Assembly (NCBI RefSeq): GCF_005860775.1 | Contig: NZ_VCHQ01000024.1 | Coordinates: 62,001 to 126,000 of the forward strand | Length of the DNA stretch: 64,000 nt | Origin: Klebsiella indica | GTDB taxonomy: Bacteria > Pseudomonadota > Gammaproteobacteria > Enterobacterales > Enterobacteriaceae | Direction: 5' to 3' | Shown: piece after piece, positions 50,902-60,909 of the stretch | Numbering within the stretch: the stretch's first letter is position 1 | How the letters are laid out: every line of letters starts with the position of its first letter | Made by a program: the position numbers and the translations under genes | The notes under the pieces: generated by a model | Seen by the model: only the letters and a program-made list of their open reading frames with translations | What the model was told of the DNA's origin: nothing | Database searches by the model: none

Positions 50902-51816
50902 ATGCGCTTACCGATCATTCTGGATACCGATCCCGGCATTGACGATGCGGCGGCGATTGCCGCGGCGCTGTTTGCCCCAGAGCTGGATCTACAACTGATG
51001 ACCACCGTGGCGGGGAATGTCTCCGTGGAGAAAACGACCCGCAACGCCCTGCAATTGCTGCATTTCTGGAACGCTGATATCCCGCTGGCCCAGGGGGCAT
51101 CAATGCCGCTGGTTCGCCCGCTGCGCGATGCTGCTTCCGTTCACGGCGAGTCCGGGATGGAAGGCTATGCTTTCGTTGAGCATAATCGCCAGCCGCTGGC
51201 CAAACCGGCGTTTCAGGCCATGCGCGATACGCTGATGCATGCATCGGAGCCGATAACGCTGGTGGCGATTGGTCCGTTAACCAATATCGCGCTACTGCTG
51301 ACTCAGTATCCCGAATGCCGTTTTAATATCCGCCGCCTGGTCATTATGGGCGGTTCCGCCGGGCGTGGTAACTTTACGCCGAGTGCGGAATTTAATATCG
51401 CTATCGACCCGGAAGCGGCGGCGAAAGTCTTTAACAGCGGGCTGGAAATCGTCATGTGTGGGCTGGATGTAACCAATCAGGCGGTGCTGGCTCCGGATTA
51501 TCTCGCGACGCTGCCCGCGCTTAATCAGACCGGGAAAATGCTTCATGCGTTGTTTAGCCACTATCGTAGCGGCAGCATGCGCAGCGGCTTGCGTATGCAT
51601 GATTTGTGCGCGATTGCCTGGCTGGTTCGCCCGCAGCTCTTTACCCTCAAACCGTGCTTTGTGGCGGTGGAAACTCAGGGAACATGGACATCCGGCATGA
51701 CGGTTGTCGATATTGAAGGTAAGCTGGGGCAGCCAGCAAATGCGCGGGTAGCATTGGGGCTGGATGTCGCCGGGTTCCAGCGCTGGGCGGCAGAGGTGAT
51801 TGCGCTGGCGCCTTAA
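50902..51816 (+). CDS. rihC: Non-specific ribonucleoside hydrolase RihC
   Basis: A 304-residue nucleoside hydrolase that splits purine and pyrimidine ribonucleosides to base and ribose. The calcium-binding [12 protein letters not shown] is at the N-terminus, with [13 protein letters not shown] and [12 protein letters not shown] further on. GGAG precedes the ATG at 50902; an in-frame extension upstream reads through the terminator and is rejected. Confidence 0.96.
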   Translation: MRLPIILDTDPGIDDAAAIAAALFAPELDLQLMTTVAGNVSVEKTTRNALQLLHFWNADIPLAQGASMPLVRPLRDAASVHGESGMEGYAFVEHNRQPLAKPAFQAMRDTLMHASEPITLVAIGPLTNIALLLTQYPECRFNIRRLVIMGGSAGRGNFTPSAEFNIAIDPEAAAKVFNSGLEIVMCGLDVTNQAVLAPDYLATLPALNQTGKMLHALFSHYRSGSMRSGLRMHDLCAIAWLVRPQLFTLKPCFVAVETQGTWTSGMTVVDIEGKLGQPANARVALGLDVAGFQRWAAEVIALAP

Positions 51817-51844
51817 TATGGCGATGAAGCGGCTTTTCGGGAAC

Positions 51845-52783
51845 TCAGGTATTCTGATTTGAGTCGACGACATTGCGCCATAGCGTGCCCGCTTCATTTG
51901 TCCACATAAGAAGTAATAGTGACGCGAATCGTTCCGATGCTTCGGACAGCGGACGGTTTTTTGCGCGGATCATACCAAGCGTGCGTCTGATAACCGGTTC
52001 GACAAGGGGAATGCTCACGACCTTGTTATTCGCGTTATGAGACATCGCCAGGCACGGTAGCGCCGATACGCCCAGGCCAGCCTCGACAAGACCGAGCGAG
52101 GTTGACAAATGTCTCACTTCATAAAACCAATCCAGCCTCCAGGGTTTATCCGCCAGGCATTTTTCTATTAGCTGTCTATTGACACTTGATCTTCTTACAC
52201 CGATTAAGGTCTGGTTGACGAGTTCCTGCCATTCGACCAGTTTCCTGGTTGCCAGGGGATGATTTTGTCGACAGACCAGAACAAAAGGCTCATTCAGCAG
52301 CGGGATAAAATCGACGTCAGGGTATGTGACGAAGTTCATATTTATTCCAAAATCAACATTGCCTTTTCGTACTGAGTTCAGACATGTTTCTACACCTTGC
52401 TCATAAATTCGTACTTTGATGTTGGGATAGCGTTGATTGAATTGAATGATAGCACGCGGTAAAAAGTAAAACACGGCAGTAGGAATGCAGGATAGCGTGA
52501 CGGTATCATGTAATTGAGATGTTAAATTGCTGAGGTTAAATATTGCCGCATCAAGGTTGGAAATCAAAGACTTTGCCTTTGGGAGAAGAGCTTTTCCGGC
52601 CTGAGTCAGCGCAATTTTTCGCGTCGTTCGTTCGAATAGCGCAATATTCAGATTACTCTCTATTTTTTTTATCTTTTTGGTTAATGCTGGTTGCGTGAGA
52701 TTGAGTGACTCGGCAGCTTTACTAAATGAGCCTAGCTCTGCAATTGTGACAAAGGCTTTCATTCCAGATAGTTCATTTTTCAT
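51845..52783 (-). CDS. LysR-type regulator of the adjacent transporter segment
   Basis: A 312-residue LysR-family protein. The helix-turn-helix is in LGSFSKAAESLNLTQPALTKKIKKIE, and the effector domain covers about residues 90-295. GGAG lies five bases before the ATG. It is divergent from the truncated PrpF-like gene and the DASS transporter, so it probably regulates them; an inducer such as a di- or tricarboxylate is inference. Its 5' half is visibly AT-rich compared with rihC, which suggests acquisition. It is not CynR, NhaR or another LysR protein that I recognise. Confidence 0.85.
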   Translation of the reverse strand: MKNELSGMKAFVTIAELGSFSKAAESLNLTQPALTKKIKKIESNLNIALFERTTRKIALTQAGKALLPKAKSLISNLDAAIFNLSNLTSQLHDTVTLSCIPTAVFYFLPRAIIQFNQRYPNIKVRIYEQGVETCLNSVRKGNVDFGINMNFVTYPDVDFIPLLNEPFVLVCRQNHPLATRKLVEWQELVNQTLIGVRRSSVNRQLIEKCLADKPWRLDWFYEVRHLSTSLGLVEAGLGVSALPCLAMSHNANNKVVSIPLVEPVIRRTLGMIRAKNRPLSEASERFASLLLLMWTNEAGTLWRNVVDSNQNT

Positions 52784-53061
52784 TTTTTCTCCATAAGGGG
52801 TAATAAATTTTCTCTAACCCGATGAAAAATGGTGATTAATCGGCAAAGTTTTTTTAATTAATGCTCAGCAGGAATAACTCCTATGGCAAAATTTTATCAA
52901 CCAATAAATTTCTTGCAAGTAGAATGAATTTGTAAAATGCCTGAGATGATTTACATGTGGCGTTGATTAAGGAAATAAAAACTTAAAGAGCATAAAACTA
53001 ATTAAATTCACAAGGCTGTTTTATTCAATTCTTCTATTTCTTATGGTGTGAGGAACATGCT
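52784..53061. other. Divergent control region of the accessory segment
   Basis: An AT-rich 278-bp interval between the LysR gene and the PrpF-like remnant. It is expected to hold LysR binding sites (T-N11-A type), but I cannot single one out with confidence. Confidence 0.4.
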
Positions 53062-53418
53062 ATGAAGCGCATTCCCTGTGTATTAATGTGCGGAGAGACA
53101 TCCACAGATGCCTTTCTTTTGGACGATGATTTACCTAAGGATCTTCAACAACGAGATGAGTTCTTGTTAGCCATAATGGGATCGGGTTATGCGCTGGAGA
53201 TGAATGGCATTGGTGAAAGGAGTCCACAAAGCAGTAAAGTCACTATTATCAGTCAATCTCTTAGCGATAAAGCAGATATCGATTATCTGTCTGTTCAGGT
53301 TTCGGTTAACCAACTGCAAATCGACACCTTGCCAAACGACGGAAATATGCTGTGTGCTGCGGGGGATGTGAATGCGTTCCACAAGCATCCTTTAATCCTG
53401 AGTGCAGGTAAGGAATAA
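53062..53418 (+). pseudogene. Truncated PrpF-family (methylaconitate isomerase-like) gene
   Basis: The 118-residue product resembles only the N-terminal third of PrpF-family proteins, which are about 350-400 residues: MKRIPCVLM, the GTS motif region, DDLP, LLAIMGS, NGIG, SKVTIIS and VDTLPN-GNML equivalents follow in order. The usual RGGTSKG reads CGETSTD and the PNCGNML cysteine region reads PNDGNML, so conserved residues are lost. After NML the sequence ends within 21 codons (GDVNAFHKHPLILSAGKE). I regard it as a decayed fragment, though a start codon, a downstream ribosome-binding site and an open frame remain. The transporter starts three bases after its stop. Confidence 0.65.
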
Positions 53419-53420
53419 AA

Positions 53421-54854
53421 ATGCAAAAGAATACGTTATGGAAATTACTTGTTATAATAGCAATACCGTTGCTCATAAGTTTATTTCCGGCACCCGCAGG
53501 GTTATCACAACTTGCCTGGATATTATCCGGTATATATCTGGCAGCCATTGTCGGTTTAGTTATTAAACCTTTTTCTGAACCTGTCGTGTTACTGATAGCT
53601 GTTGCTGCATCAATGGCGATTGTCGGTAATTTAGGGGACGGAACTGTAAAAGCCGTTAGCGTATTAAGTGGATATTCATCCGGTACAACCTGGTTAGTTT
53701 TTTCCGCATTTACACTAAGTGCGGCATTTGTCATTACCGGATTAGGTAAAAGAATTGCTTATATTCTTATTGGCAAGATTGGCAGTACGACTTTGGGGCT
53801 TGGCTATGTTACTGCTTTTCTTGACCTGATTCTGGCTCCAGCCACGCCTTCGAATACTGCTCGTGCTGGCGGTATAGTATTACCCATTATCAATAGTGTC
53901 GCCGTCGCTCTTGGATCAGAGCCTGAGCAGAGCGCAAAGCGAGTTGGCCATTATCTCATGTTGAATGTCTATATGGTTACTAAAACAACCAGTTATATGT
54001 TTTTCACCGCCATGGCCGGAAATATACTTGCGCTGAAAATGATCGAGGATATTTGCCACATAAAATTGAGCTGGGGAGGATGGGCGCTGGCTGCGGGATT
54101 ACCTGGCGTCATCATGTTACTATTAACGCCACTGATTACCTACAAGCTTTATCCACCTGAACTGAAGATCGTAGATAATAAAAAGATCGCTAAAACAGGT
54201 ATCGAATTGTTGGGGCCAATGACGTTACGCGAAAAGATGCTGTCTTGTATTTTTGTTCTCGCCCTGGCTGGCTGGGTATTTAGTAAGCCACTGGGGATCA
54301 ACGCGTCAACCGTTGCAATCTGTGTCATGGCGTTGATGCTGGTGTTGAGAATCGTTACCTGGGATGACGTGATTAAAAATAAGGGAGGATGGAATACGCT
54401 CATATGGTACGGTGGCATCATTGGCTTAAGTTCACTGCTATCCAGGGTCGGTTTTTTCTTATGGCTGGCTGATTTATTAAAAAACAATATATCATTTAAC
54501 GGTCACGGTAATTTAGCCTTTATTGTTATTACTGCATTAAGTATTTTGGTGCGTTATTTCTTTGCATCGGGAAGTGCTTATGTTGTAGCGATGATTCCAG
54601 TATTTGCTATGCTGGCGAATGTGTCAGGCGCACCGGTGATGCTAACAGCACTCGCCTTACTCTTCAGCAACTCTTATGGCGGTATGGTAACCCACTATGG
54701 CGGTGCTGCAGGGCCGGTTATTTTTGGCGCTGGCTACAATGATATCAAATCATGGTGGATTATCGGCGGAATATTAACGTTTCTTACCTTTCTTCTTCAA
54801 ATTACATTTGGGGTATGGTGGTGGAGAATATTAATGAACTGGGGGATGATTTGA
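53421..54854 (+). CDS. DASS-family di/tricarboxylate transporter (CitT/TtdT-like)
   Basis: A 477-residue carrier with about twelve membrane segments. Family signatures are the APATPSNTARAGGIVLPI stretch near residue 137 and the ASGSAYVVAMIPVFAML and NSYGGMVTHYGGAAGP stretches in the second half. Members are anion exchangers for citrate, succinate, tartrate or 2-oxoglutarate. Its link with a PrpF-like remnant and a LysR regulator suggests a former tricarboxylate (for example aconitate-type) utilisation locus. Coding DNA is AT-richer than the neighbours. AGGAATAAAA precedes the ATG. Confidence 0.88.
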   Translation: MQKNTLWKLLVIIAIPLLISLFPAPAGLSQLAWILSGIYLAAIVGLVIKPFSEPVVLLIAVAASMAIVGNLGDGTVKAVSVLSGYSSGTTWLVFSAFTLSAAFVITGLGKRIAYILIGKIGSTTLGLGYVTAFLDLILAPATPSNTARAGGIVLPIINSVAVALGSEPEQSAKRVGHYLMLNVYMVTKTTSYMFFTAMAGNILALKMIEDICHIKLSWGGWALAAGLPGVIMLLLTPLITYKLYPPELKIVDNKKIAKTGIELLGPMTLREKMLSCIFVLALAGWVFSKPLGINASTVAICVMALMLVLRIVTWDDVIKNKGGWNTLIWYGGIIGLSSLLSRVGFFLWLADLLKNNISFNGHGNLAFIVITALSILVRYFFASGSAYVVAMIPVFAMLANVSGAPVMLTALALLFSNSYGGMVTHYGGAAGPVIFGAGYNDIKSWWIIGGILTFLTFLLQITFGVWWWRILMNWGMI

Positions 54855-55275
54855 ATGGTCATTGAAAAAATAGATACCCGTCATATTTCAAGTTGTCGGA
54901 CAAAACGCTTAACCATGTTGAACAGCATTCGCGCTGGTGACGAAAAAGGGAGGTCAAAGGCCGATTCCTGCCCAGGCGTGAGGCGCTGCGGCTAATTGCT
55001 GAAGGCCGTCGGGCGTGTTTGGCGCGCAACGGCAGGAACGTTGCTCCGTTCGATAATCTGCACGAACAGGACCAGAGGGGGGAAGTAAGCTCAGATTCAT
55101 TTGTACTTCCAGAGCAAATGAATCTGAGCTCAGGTCGAGATGCGAATCAGCAACATCAAACTTTCGCCAAAACCGGCCAAAAATGAATTCCACGCAGATA
55201 AACGAGACGGCATAAAACCTCAGGCGTGTACTTAACTCACTGCCATAGCCCAATAAACAGGGGCTCGCCTGATGT
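54855..55275. other. Mosaic intergenic stretch between the transporter and citB
   Basis: About 420 bp without a convincing gene. An ATG follows the transporter stop immediately (TGAATG), but the frame runs after six codons into ATACCCGTCATATTTCAAGT, a sequence I associate with dispersed enterobacterial repeats, and stops after 46 codons. Further on come an interleaved pair of inverted repeats (55081-55130) and a segment up to the citB end with no recognisable homology. Probably a junction of small mobile remnants. Confidence 0.5.
55081..55130. repeat. Interleaved inverted repeats upstream of citB
   Basis: GGAAGTA (55081-55087) pairs with TACTTCC (55104-55110), and the 16-base AGCTCAGATTCATTTG (55088-55103) pairs perfectly with CAAATGAATCTGAGCT (55115-55130). 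The arms are ordered A-B-A'-B', so the two stems compete or form a pseudoknot-like fold. Confidence 0.75.
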
Positions 55276-55983
55276 TTAAGTGGGGTCAGAATGTTTACCA
55301 TGATATATCCGTTCCGGTCTGCCGACTTTACCGTAGCTGATTTCAGCCTCAAGAAAATCGTTTTTAACCCCTTGTTCCAGGTAACGGCGGGCGGTGGTTT
55401 TACTGCTGCCGAGAATACGGGCCAGTGAGTCGGCGGTGTGGACTGTCTCCGGGTCAGCAAACAGCTGCAGAACTCGGTTGAAAGTGCTTTCGTCAATGCC
55501 GCGTAGCGGGGAACCGGCGGCTTCGGTATGTTCTTTGGCCTGAATATTGAAAAGAGCGTCAACGTGGGTCTGGCTGGCCTGTTCGCTGGAACGCAGGGAA
55601 CTGCGGTAACGGGCAAAACGCTCAAGCGTATGCTGCAAGCGCTGATAGTGAACCGGCTTAATCAGATAATCAAAAACCCCCATCCGCAATGCTTCGCTGA
55701 TGGTATCCATGTGGTTATCGGCGGTGATGAAAATGATACGCCCTTTATAATTAATCGAGACGGCGTGGCGGATTAAATCGAGGCCTTTGCCATCGGGTAA
55801 GAAATTATCCAGCAGGATCAACTGCGGTTGATAGAGACGGAGCTGTTTTTTTGCGCTTTCAAGTTTATCCGCGATACCAATGACTTCGAACTGAGGGAAT
55901 TGTTTGATGGTATCCACCAGAATTTCCGCCAGCATAGGTTCGTCTTCAACGATGAGGGTTGTTATGCTATCCATGATGTTCAT
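55276..55983 (-). CDS. citB: Citrate response regulator CitB (DpiA)
   Basis: A 235-residue response regulator, partner of CitA. The receiver domain has the phospho-acceptor aspartate in LILLDNFLPDG (about residue 59), the switch lysine in YLIKPVHYQRL, and a C-terminal helix-turn-helix TADSLARILGSSKTTARRYLEQ. In Klebsiella it activates citS and citC under anaerobic citrate growth. A second ATG three codons in, giving MDSITTLIVEDEP, may be the true start. The start region overlaps the end of citA by 17 bp. Confidence 0.95.
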   Translation of the reverse strand: MNIMDSITTLIVEDEPMLAEILVDTIKQFPQFEVIGIADKLESAKKQLRLYQPQLILLDNFLPDGKGLDLIRHAVSINYKGRIIFITADNHMDTISEALRMGVFDYLIKPVHYQRLQHTLERFARYRSSLRSSEQASQTHVDALFNIQAKEHTEAAGSPLRGIDESTFNRVLQLFADPETVHTADSLARILGSSKTTARRYLEQGVKNDFLEAEISYGKVGRPERIYHGKHSDPT

Positions 55984-57610
55984 CTCGGGTCAGGGGGATA
56001 TAGAGGGAAAAAATTGTGCCAAAGGGGATATTGTCATCAATGACGATATGGCCGCCAGCCTGCGCAACGTAGCTACGCACCAGCCATAATCCGATGCCGT
56101 GATCGCTGCTGTCGCTGCTGGTGACGCCGCGCTCAAAAATGCGATCGCGCAGCGCCTCGTCAATACCGCACCCTTGATCGGCGATTTCGATGATGACTTC
56201 ACTGCCTTCACTGTTGATCAGGCACTCAATCTGTCTTGAACCTTCCGGCTGACGTAACGTGGCATTGTAAGCATTGTCCAGCAGATTCCCGACAATCGAG
56301 ATCCACTCATTGTGCGAAAGTGATGGGGGTAACGTATCGACATAGCAGCCGGGGTCGAACACCAGTTCTAAGCCAAGTTCCTTAGCACGGTAGTATTTGC
56401 CAATCAGCAGCCCGGCAAGATGATTAACTTTAAAATTACGCGCAATAAAATCGAGGACTTTCTGGTGTCTCTCCGACTGTTGTTGAATCAGATCCAGCGC
56501 GTTATCGTAGCGTTTCAAAAACAGCAAACCGGCAATGGTGGATATCAGGTTGCGATGTTCATGCTGCACGGCGCGCAGGTTATCCGCATATTGCTGGACC
56601 TGACTAAGCTGTAGACTCAGGGTATTAATATCATCTTTGCTGCGAAAGCTAATCACCCAACCCTGAGGTTCATTATTGAGGGTCACGGCCATCCGGCTGG
56701 CGATGACTTTAATTTGATTAAAAGTAACGATTTCGTCTTTCTTATTTGTTTGCGGCGCATCATAGAAAAAGTTTTCCTGGGAAATCACGCTGCTGATGCA
56801 TTTACCTATCAGACTTGTTTCCGCCTGGCTCAGGTTTAATAGCCGTCGTGCGGTTTGATTGATGGCGGTAATGTTGTAATGTGAGTCGATTGCAATCAGC
56901 CCTTCAAATACTGATTCAAACAGCACGCTCTGCTGGATAAGCAGTTGTGAAAGCTGTTGCGGCTCCATATTCAGCATCTGTTTTTTTATATGCAGGGAGA
57001 AGCGTCGGGCGCAATAAAGCAGCAGGAGAAGCATGATCGCCATGGGGATCATCAATGAACCGATCTGCAGACTCAACCAGTTTTCCAGCTGTTCAATGGT
57101 GTATCCCACAGAGACGATGCCAATCACTTTTCCGGTGCTGTCCTGGATCGGCGACTTACCGCGTAATGAAGAACCCAGCGAGCCTTTACGTACCGAAACA
57201 TAGCTTTTGGCGTTAGACAGCGCTTCGTCGTTGTCGCCGCCTTTCATATATCTGCCGATTTCATCAGGATTAACGTGATAGAGACGCAGGCCGTTTACAT
57301 CGCCGACGGTGATATAGGTGGCATCAGAAAAGGAGCGCATTGGGTCGATAAGTTTTTTAATTCGCGCCAGATCGTGCTTTTCCACCGCTTCAACCAGCTC
57401 AGGCATGGCGGATATTTGCATTGCCTGAATCAGCGCGCGCTGTCCGACCTGATAATGCAGGCGCTCTTTTGTAATACTGGTGAGATACCATGACATGGCC
57501 AGCATCACGATGGTTGAGGTAAACAGGATCAACAGAAAGATGCGGTTCTGGAATGAACGGCGGGCAAACCAGTGCGTGATTTTTCGGCTAATCATTGGGC
57601 GAATGGACAT
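55967..57610 (-). CDS. citA: Citrate sensor histidine kinase CitA (DpiB)
   Basis: A 547-residue membrane kinase. A first membrane segment (about residues 22-42), a periplasmic PAS domain with the citrate-binding segment RLYHVNPDEIG and SYVSVRKGSLGSSLRGKSPI, and a second membrane segment near 180 are followed by a cytosolic PAS domain. The histidine is in AVQHEHRNLISTIAG, and the ATPase has NLLDNAYNAT and DQGCGID. The periplasmic domain closely resembles the structurally known Klebsiella CitA domain. I chose the ATG at 57610, which overlaps the TGA of a three-codon frame (ATGACCATTTGATG) behind AAGGAG. Confidence 0.95.
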   Translation of the reverse strand: MSIRPMISRKITHWFARRSFQNRIFLLILFTSTIVMLAMSWYLTSITKERLHYQVGQRALIQAMQISAMPELVEAVEKHDLARIKKLIDPMRSFSDATYITVGDVNGLRLYHVNPDEIGRYMKGGDNDEALSNAKSYVSVRKGSLGSSLRGKSPIQDSTGKVIGIVSVGYTIEQLENWLSLQIGSLMIPMAIMLLLLLYCARRFSLHIKKQMLNMEPQQLSQLLIQQSVLFESVFEGLIAIDSHYNITAINQTARRLLNLSQAETSLIGKCISSVISQENFFYDAPQTNKKDEIVTFNQIKVIASRMAVTLNNEPQGWVISFRSKDDINTLSLQLSQVQQYADNLRAVQHEHRNLISTIAGLLFLKRYDNALDLIQQQSERHQKVLDFIARNFKVNHLAGLLIGKYYRAKELGLELVFDPGCYVDTLPPSLSHNEWISIVGNLLDNAYNATLRQPEGSRQIECLINSEGSEVIIEIADQGCGIDEALRDRIFERGVTSSDSSDHGIGLWLVRSYVAQAGGHIVIDDNIPFGTIFSLYIPLTRDEHHG

Positions 57611-57810
57611 CAAATGGTCATGTTCTCCTTTTTAGTGGCTGACAACGCCGAATCGGCCCACAGTTTTGCTGATTTCGGAAGATATTTAGCTTGCAATACG
57701 ATATTTTCGTATCCCCGGGATGCGGCACCGGCGTCAGACCCGGATCATCCGAACGCACGGAGCCGCACCCCGGACAGGTGCGCAGCACCGCCGCCTGGAT
57801 ACGTACCGAA

Positions 57811-59112
57811 CTACATTGCCATCACGTACTTGAGCATCACGCCAGCGGCAATAGCCGAGCCAATCACTCCGGCCACATTCGGCCCCATTGCGTGCATCAG
57901 CAGAAAATTCTGCGCATCCGCTTCCAGCCCCACCTTGTTCGATACTCTCGCCGCCATTGGTACTGCGGAGACGCCGGCCGAGCCTATCAGTGGATTTATC
58001 GGATGCTTGCTGAACTTATTGAGTAATTTCGCCATCAAGACCCCAGCCGCGGTTCCGACGCAGAAGGCCATCACCCCCAGAACCAGAATACCCAGCGTCT
58101 GCGGTTGCAGGAACTTGTCCGCCACCAGCTTGGCGCCAACGGATAATCCGAGAAAAATAGTGACGATATTAATCAGTGCGTTCTGCACCGTATCGCTCAG
58201 ACGTTCCACCACGCCGCTTTCGCGCATCAGATTGCCGAAGCAGAACATCCCCAGCAGCGGGGCGGCGTCCGGTAACAGCAGCGCCACCAGCAGTAACAGC
58301 ACCACCGGGAAGAGGATCTTTTCCCGCTTGCTTACTGTGCGCAATTGCATCATGCGGATTTTCCGTTCCTTTGTCGTGGTCAGCGCCTTCATAATTGGCG
58401 GTTGGATCAGCGGCACCAGCGCCATATACGAATACGCTGCTACCGCGATAGCCCCGAGCAACTCCGGCGCCAGCTTGCTGGCGAGATAAATTGCGGTCGG
58501 GCCATCCGCGCCGCCGATAATGCCTATCGCCGCCGCCTGCGGCAGCGTGAAGTTGATAAAGCCAAGATAATTCAGCGTCAGTGCGCCGAGTACGGTGGCA
58601 AAGATACCGAACTGCGCCGCCGCCCCCAGCAGTAGGGTGCGCGGATTGGCCAGCAGCGGACCGAAATCGGTCATCGCCCCCACGCCCATAAAAATGACCA
58701 GCGGGGCGACGCCAGAGCCTATCGCCACCTGATAAAACAGCGCCAGCACGCCCGGCGTGTAGCCCATATCGGTCGCCAACGCTTCTGTTTGTTGTTGCAC
58801 TGATGGTATGGCCAGTGCGAATGCCTCCTTAATGGCGTGGACATCCGGTATGCAGTTGAGCTTTGCGGCAATCACTGCTAGCTGTCCGGCATCGTGGTGC
58901 GCCAGCAGGTTTTCCAGGGCGGTTAGCGCCAGCCCGGCCTCCGGGATGTTGGACAACAGGCCGCCGAAGCCAATCGGCAGCAGCAGTAACGGCTCGAACT
59001 TTTTCGCGATGGCCAGCCACAGCAGCAGCAGACTCACCAGCAGCATGATGGCCTGCCCGAAGCCGAGGTGCATCAGCCCCATGCCCTGAATCAGGGCGTT
59101 CAGACTTTCCAT
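57811..59112 (-). CDS. oadB: Oxaloacetate decarboxylase sodium pump, beta subunit
   Basis: A 433-residue integral membrane subunit that decarboxylates carboxybiotin and pumps sodium outward. It has about nine membrane segments and the family stretch [21 protein letters not shown] with the sodium-site aspartate; [27 protein letters not shown] is conserved near the C-terminus. AGGAACC precedes the ATG, 12 bp after oadA. A 200-bp spacer separates it from citA. Confidence 0.97.
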   Translation of the reverse strand: MESLNALIQGMGLMHLGFGQAIMLLVSLLLLWLAIAKKFEPLLLLPIGFGGLLSNIPEAGLALTALENLLAHHDAGQLAVIAAKLNCIPDVHAIKEAFALAIPSVQQQTEALATDMGYTPGVLALFYQVAIGSGVAPLVIFMGVGAMTDFGPLLANPRTLLLGAAAQFGIFATVLGALTLNYLGFINFTLPQAAAIGIIGGADGPTAIYLASKLAPELLGAIAVAAYSYMALVPLIQPPIMKALTTTKERKIRMMQLRTVSKREKILFPVVLLLLVALLLPDAAPLLGMFCFGNLMRESGVVERLSDTVQNALINIVTIFLGLSVGAKLVADKFLQPQTLGILVLGVMAFCVGTAAGVLMAKLLNKFSKHPINPLIGSAGVSAVPMAARVSNKVGLEADAQNFLLMHAMGPNVAGVIGSAIAAGVMLKYVMAM

Positions 59113-59124
59113 GGTTCCTGTTCC

Positions 59125-60894
59125 TTACGCCAGCATCATCAGGGTGTCGCCCACGGAGACCGCATCGCCGGCTTTCACCGTAATACCGCGAACGATCCCG
59201 GCCTGCGGCGCGCGGATTTCGGTTTCCATTTTCATGGCTTCCAGAATCAGCAGTACGTCACCTTCCGCGACCGTCTGGCCTTCGTTGGCGATGACTTTCC
59301 AGATATTGCCCGCCAGCGGTGCCGTGACCGGTGCGCCGGTTCCTGTCGGCGCTGGCGCGTTGGTTGTCGGTACCGGCGCAGAAGGGGGACTGAGCTGGCT
59401 GATGTCGCCGCCGTCGCTGACCTTCACCACAAAGGCTTTCCCCTCTACTTCTACGGTATAGATACCGGACGCTGCGGGCTTGTCGGCTTTCGCGGCAGGC
59501 TGCGCGGTTTCCGCCTGCGGTTCCGGCTCAAAGGCCGACGGATTGTTACGGTTCTCAAGGAACTTCAGGCCGATCTGCGGAAACAGGGCCACGATGAGCA
59601 CGTCGTCGATAGCATTCTCCGCCAGCACGATGCCCTGCTTTTGCGCCTGTTGCTTCACATCCATTTCCAGCTGTACCAGCTCCGGTTTGAGCAGATCCGC
59701 CGGGCGACAGGTGATAGCCTCTGCGCCATCCAGTACCCTTGCCTGTAATGCGGCGTTAACCGGTACCGGGGTGTGGCCGTATTCCCCTTTCAGAATCCCC
59801 GCAGTCTCTTTGGCGATGGTTTTATAGCGCTCCCCGGTCAATACGTTGAGCACCGCCTGGGTACCGACAATCTGTGAGGTGGGGGTGACCAGCGGAATAA
59901 AACCGAGATCCTCGCGCACGCGGGGGATTTCCGCCAGCACGTCGTCCAGCCGGTCGGCGGCATTTTGTTGCTTTAGCTGGCTTTCCAGATTGGTGAGCAT
60001 CCCGCCCGGCACCTGAGCGACCAGAATACGGCTGTCATAGCCTTTCAACTGGCCTTCAAAGGCGTGATATTTTTTGCGCACTTCGCGGAAGTATGCCGCA
60101 ATGCTTTCCAGCTTGTTGATATCCAGTCCGGTGTCATACTGCGTTCCGGCAAGGGTGGCGACCAGGGCTTCAGTGGCCGGATGACCGTAGGTGGCGCTCA
60201 TGGAGGAGATCGCCGTATCCACGCCGTCAACACCGGCTTCAATGGCCTTCAGCAGGGTCATTTCCGCTATTCCGGTGGTGGCGTGGCAGTGTAAATGCAG
60301 GCGCACATCGTGGCGTTTTTTGATTTCACTCACCAGTTCAAAGGCGGCGGACGGCGTCAGGATACCGGACATATCCTTGATGGCGATGGAGTCAACCCCG
60401 GCTTCCAGCAGCTGTTCAGTCAGATCCAGCCAGGTTTGCAGCGTGTGCACCGGGCTGGTGGTATAGGAGAGCGTTCCCTGAGCATGCGCGCCGTGGTTGT
60501 GCACCGCCTGCAGCGCCGTTTTCATATTGCGCGGATCATTCATGGCGTCGAATACGCGGAACACATCCATGCCGTTTTTGACGGCACGTTCGACAAAACG
60601 CTCCACCACGTCATCAGCATAGTGGCGGTAGCCGAGCAGATTTTGCCCGCGCAGCAGCATCTGCAGCGGTGTTTTCGGCATGGCCTTTTTTAGCTCTCGC
60701 AGGCGGACCCAGGGGTCTTCGCCCAGAAAGCGGATACAGGCGTCATAGGTGGCGCCGCCCCAGCATTCGAGTGAGCCGTAGCCCACATCATCAAGCTGAG
60801 CAGCGATAGGCAGCATATCGTCAAGACGCAGGCGGGTGGCGAAAAGGGACTGGTGGGCGTCGCGCAGGACGACATCGGTAATGGCAACGGTCAT
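59125..60894 (-). CDS. oadA: Oxaloacetate decarboxylase, alpha subunit (biotin)
   Basis: A 589-residue subunit with three parts. The carboxyltransferase domain begins [18 protein letters not shown] and has the zinc-binding HLHCHATTG (about 207-209) with the catalytic lysine in SIAIKDMSG (about 178). A proline/alanine/threonine linker follows near 495-515 ([16 protein letters not shown]). The C-terminal biotin domain carries the biotinyl lysine in LEAMKMETE, residue 555. It transfers CO2 from oxaloacetate to biotin. Confidence 0.98.
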   Translation of the reverse strand: MTVAITDVVLRDAHQSLFATRLRLDDMLPIAAQLDDVGYGSLECWGGATYDACIRFLGEDPWVRLRELKKAMPKTPLQMLLRGQNLLGYRHYADDVVERFVERAVKNGMDVFRVFDAMNDPRNMKTALQAVHNHGAHAQGTLSYTTSPVHTLQTWLDLTEQLLEAGVDSIAIKDMSGILTPSAAFELVSEIKKRHDVRLHLHCHATTGIAEMTLLKAIEAGVDGVDTAISSMSATYGHPATEALVATLAGTQYDTGLDINKLESIAAYFREVRKKYHAFEGQLKGYDSRILVAQVPGGMLTNLESQLKQQNAADRLDDVLAEIPRVREDLGFIPLVTPTSQIVGTQAVLNVLTGERYKTIAKETAGILKGEYGHTPVPVNAALQARVLDGAEAITCRPADLLKPELVQLEMDVKQQAQKQGIVLAENAIDDVLIVALFPQIGLKFLENRNNPSAFEPEPQAETAQPAAKADKPAASGIYTVEVEGKAFVVKVSDGGDISQLSPPSAPVPTTNAPAPTGTGAPVTAPLAGNIWKVIANEGQTVAEGDVLLILEAMKMETEIRAPQAGIVRGITVKAGDAVSVGDTLMMLA

Positions 60895-60909
60895 GGATTC
60901 CTCTGTGAA

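Noticed and set aside
54954-55625. A 223-codon minus-strand frame across the mosaic stretch and the citB 3' half
   Set aside because: Overlaps citB in another frame; the part outside citB has no start signal and runs through the palindromes.
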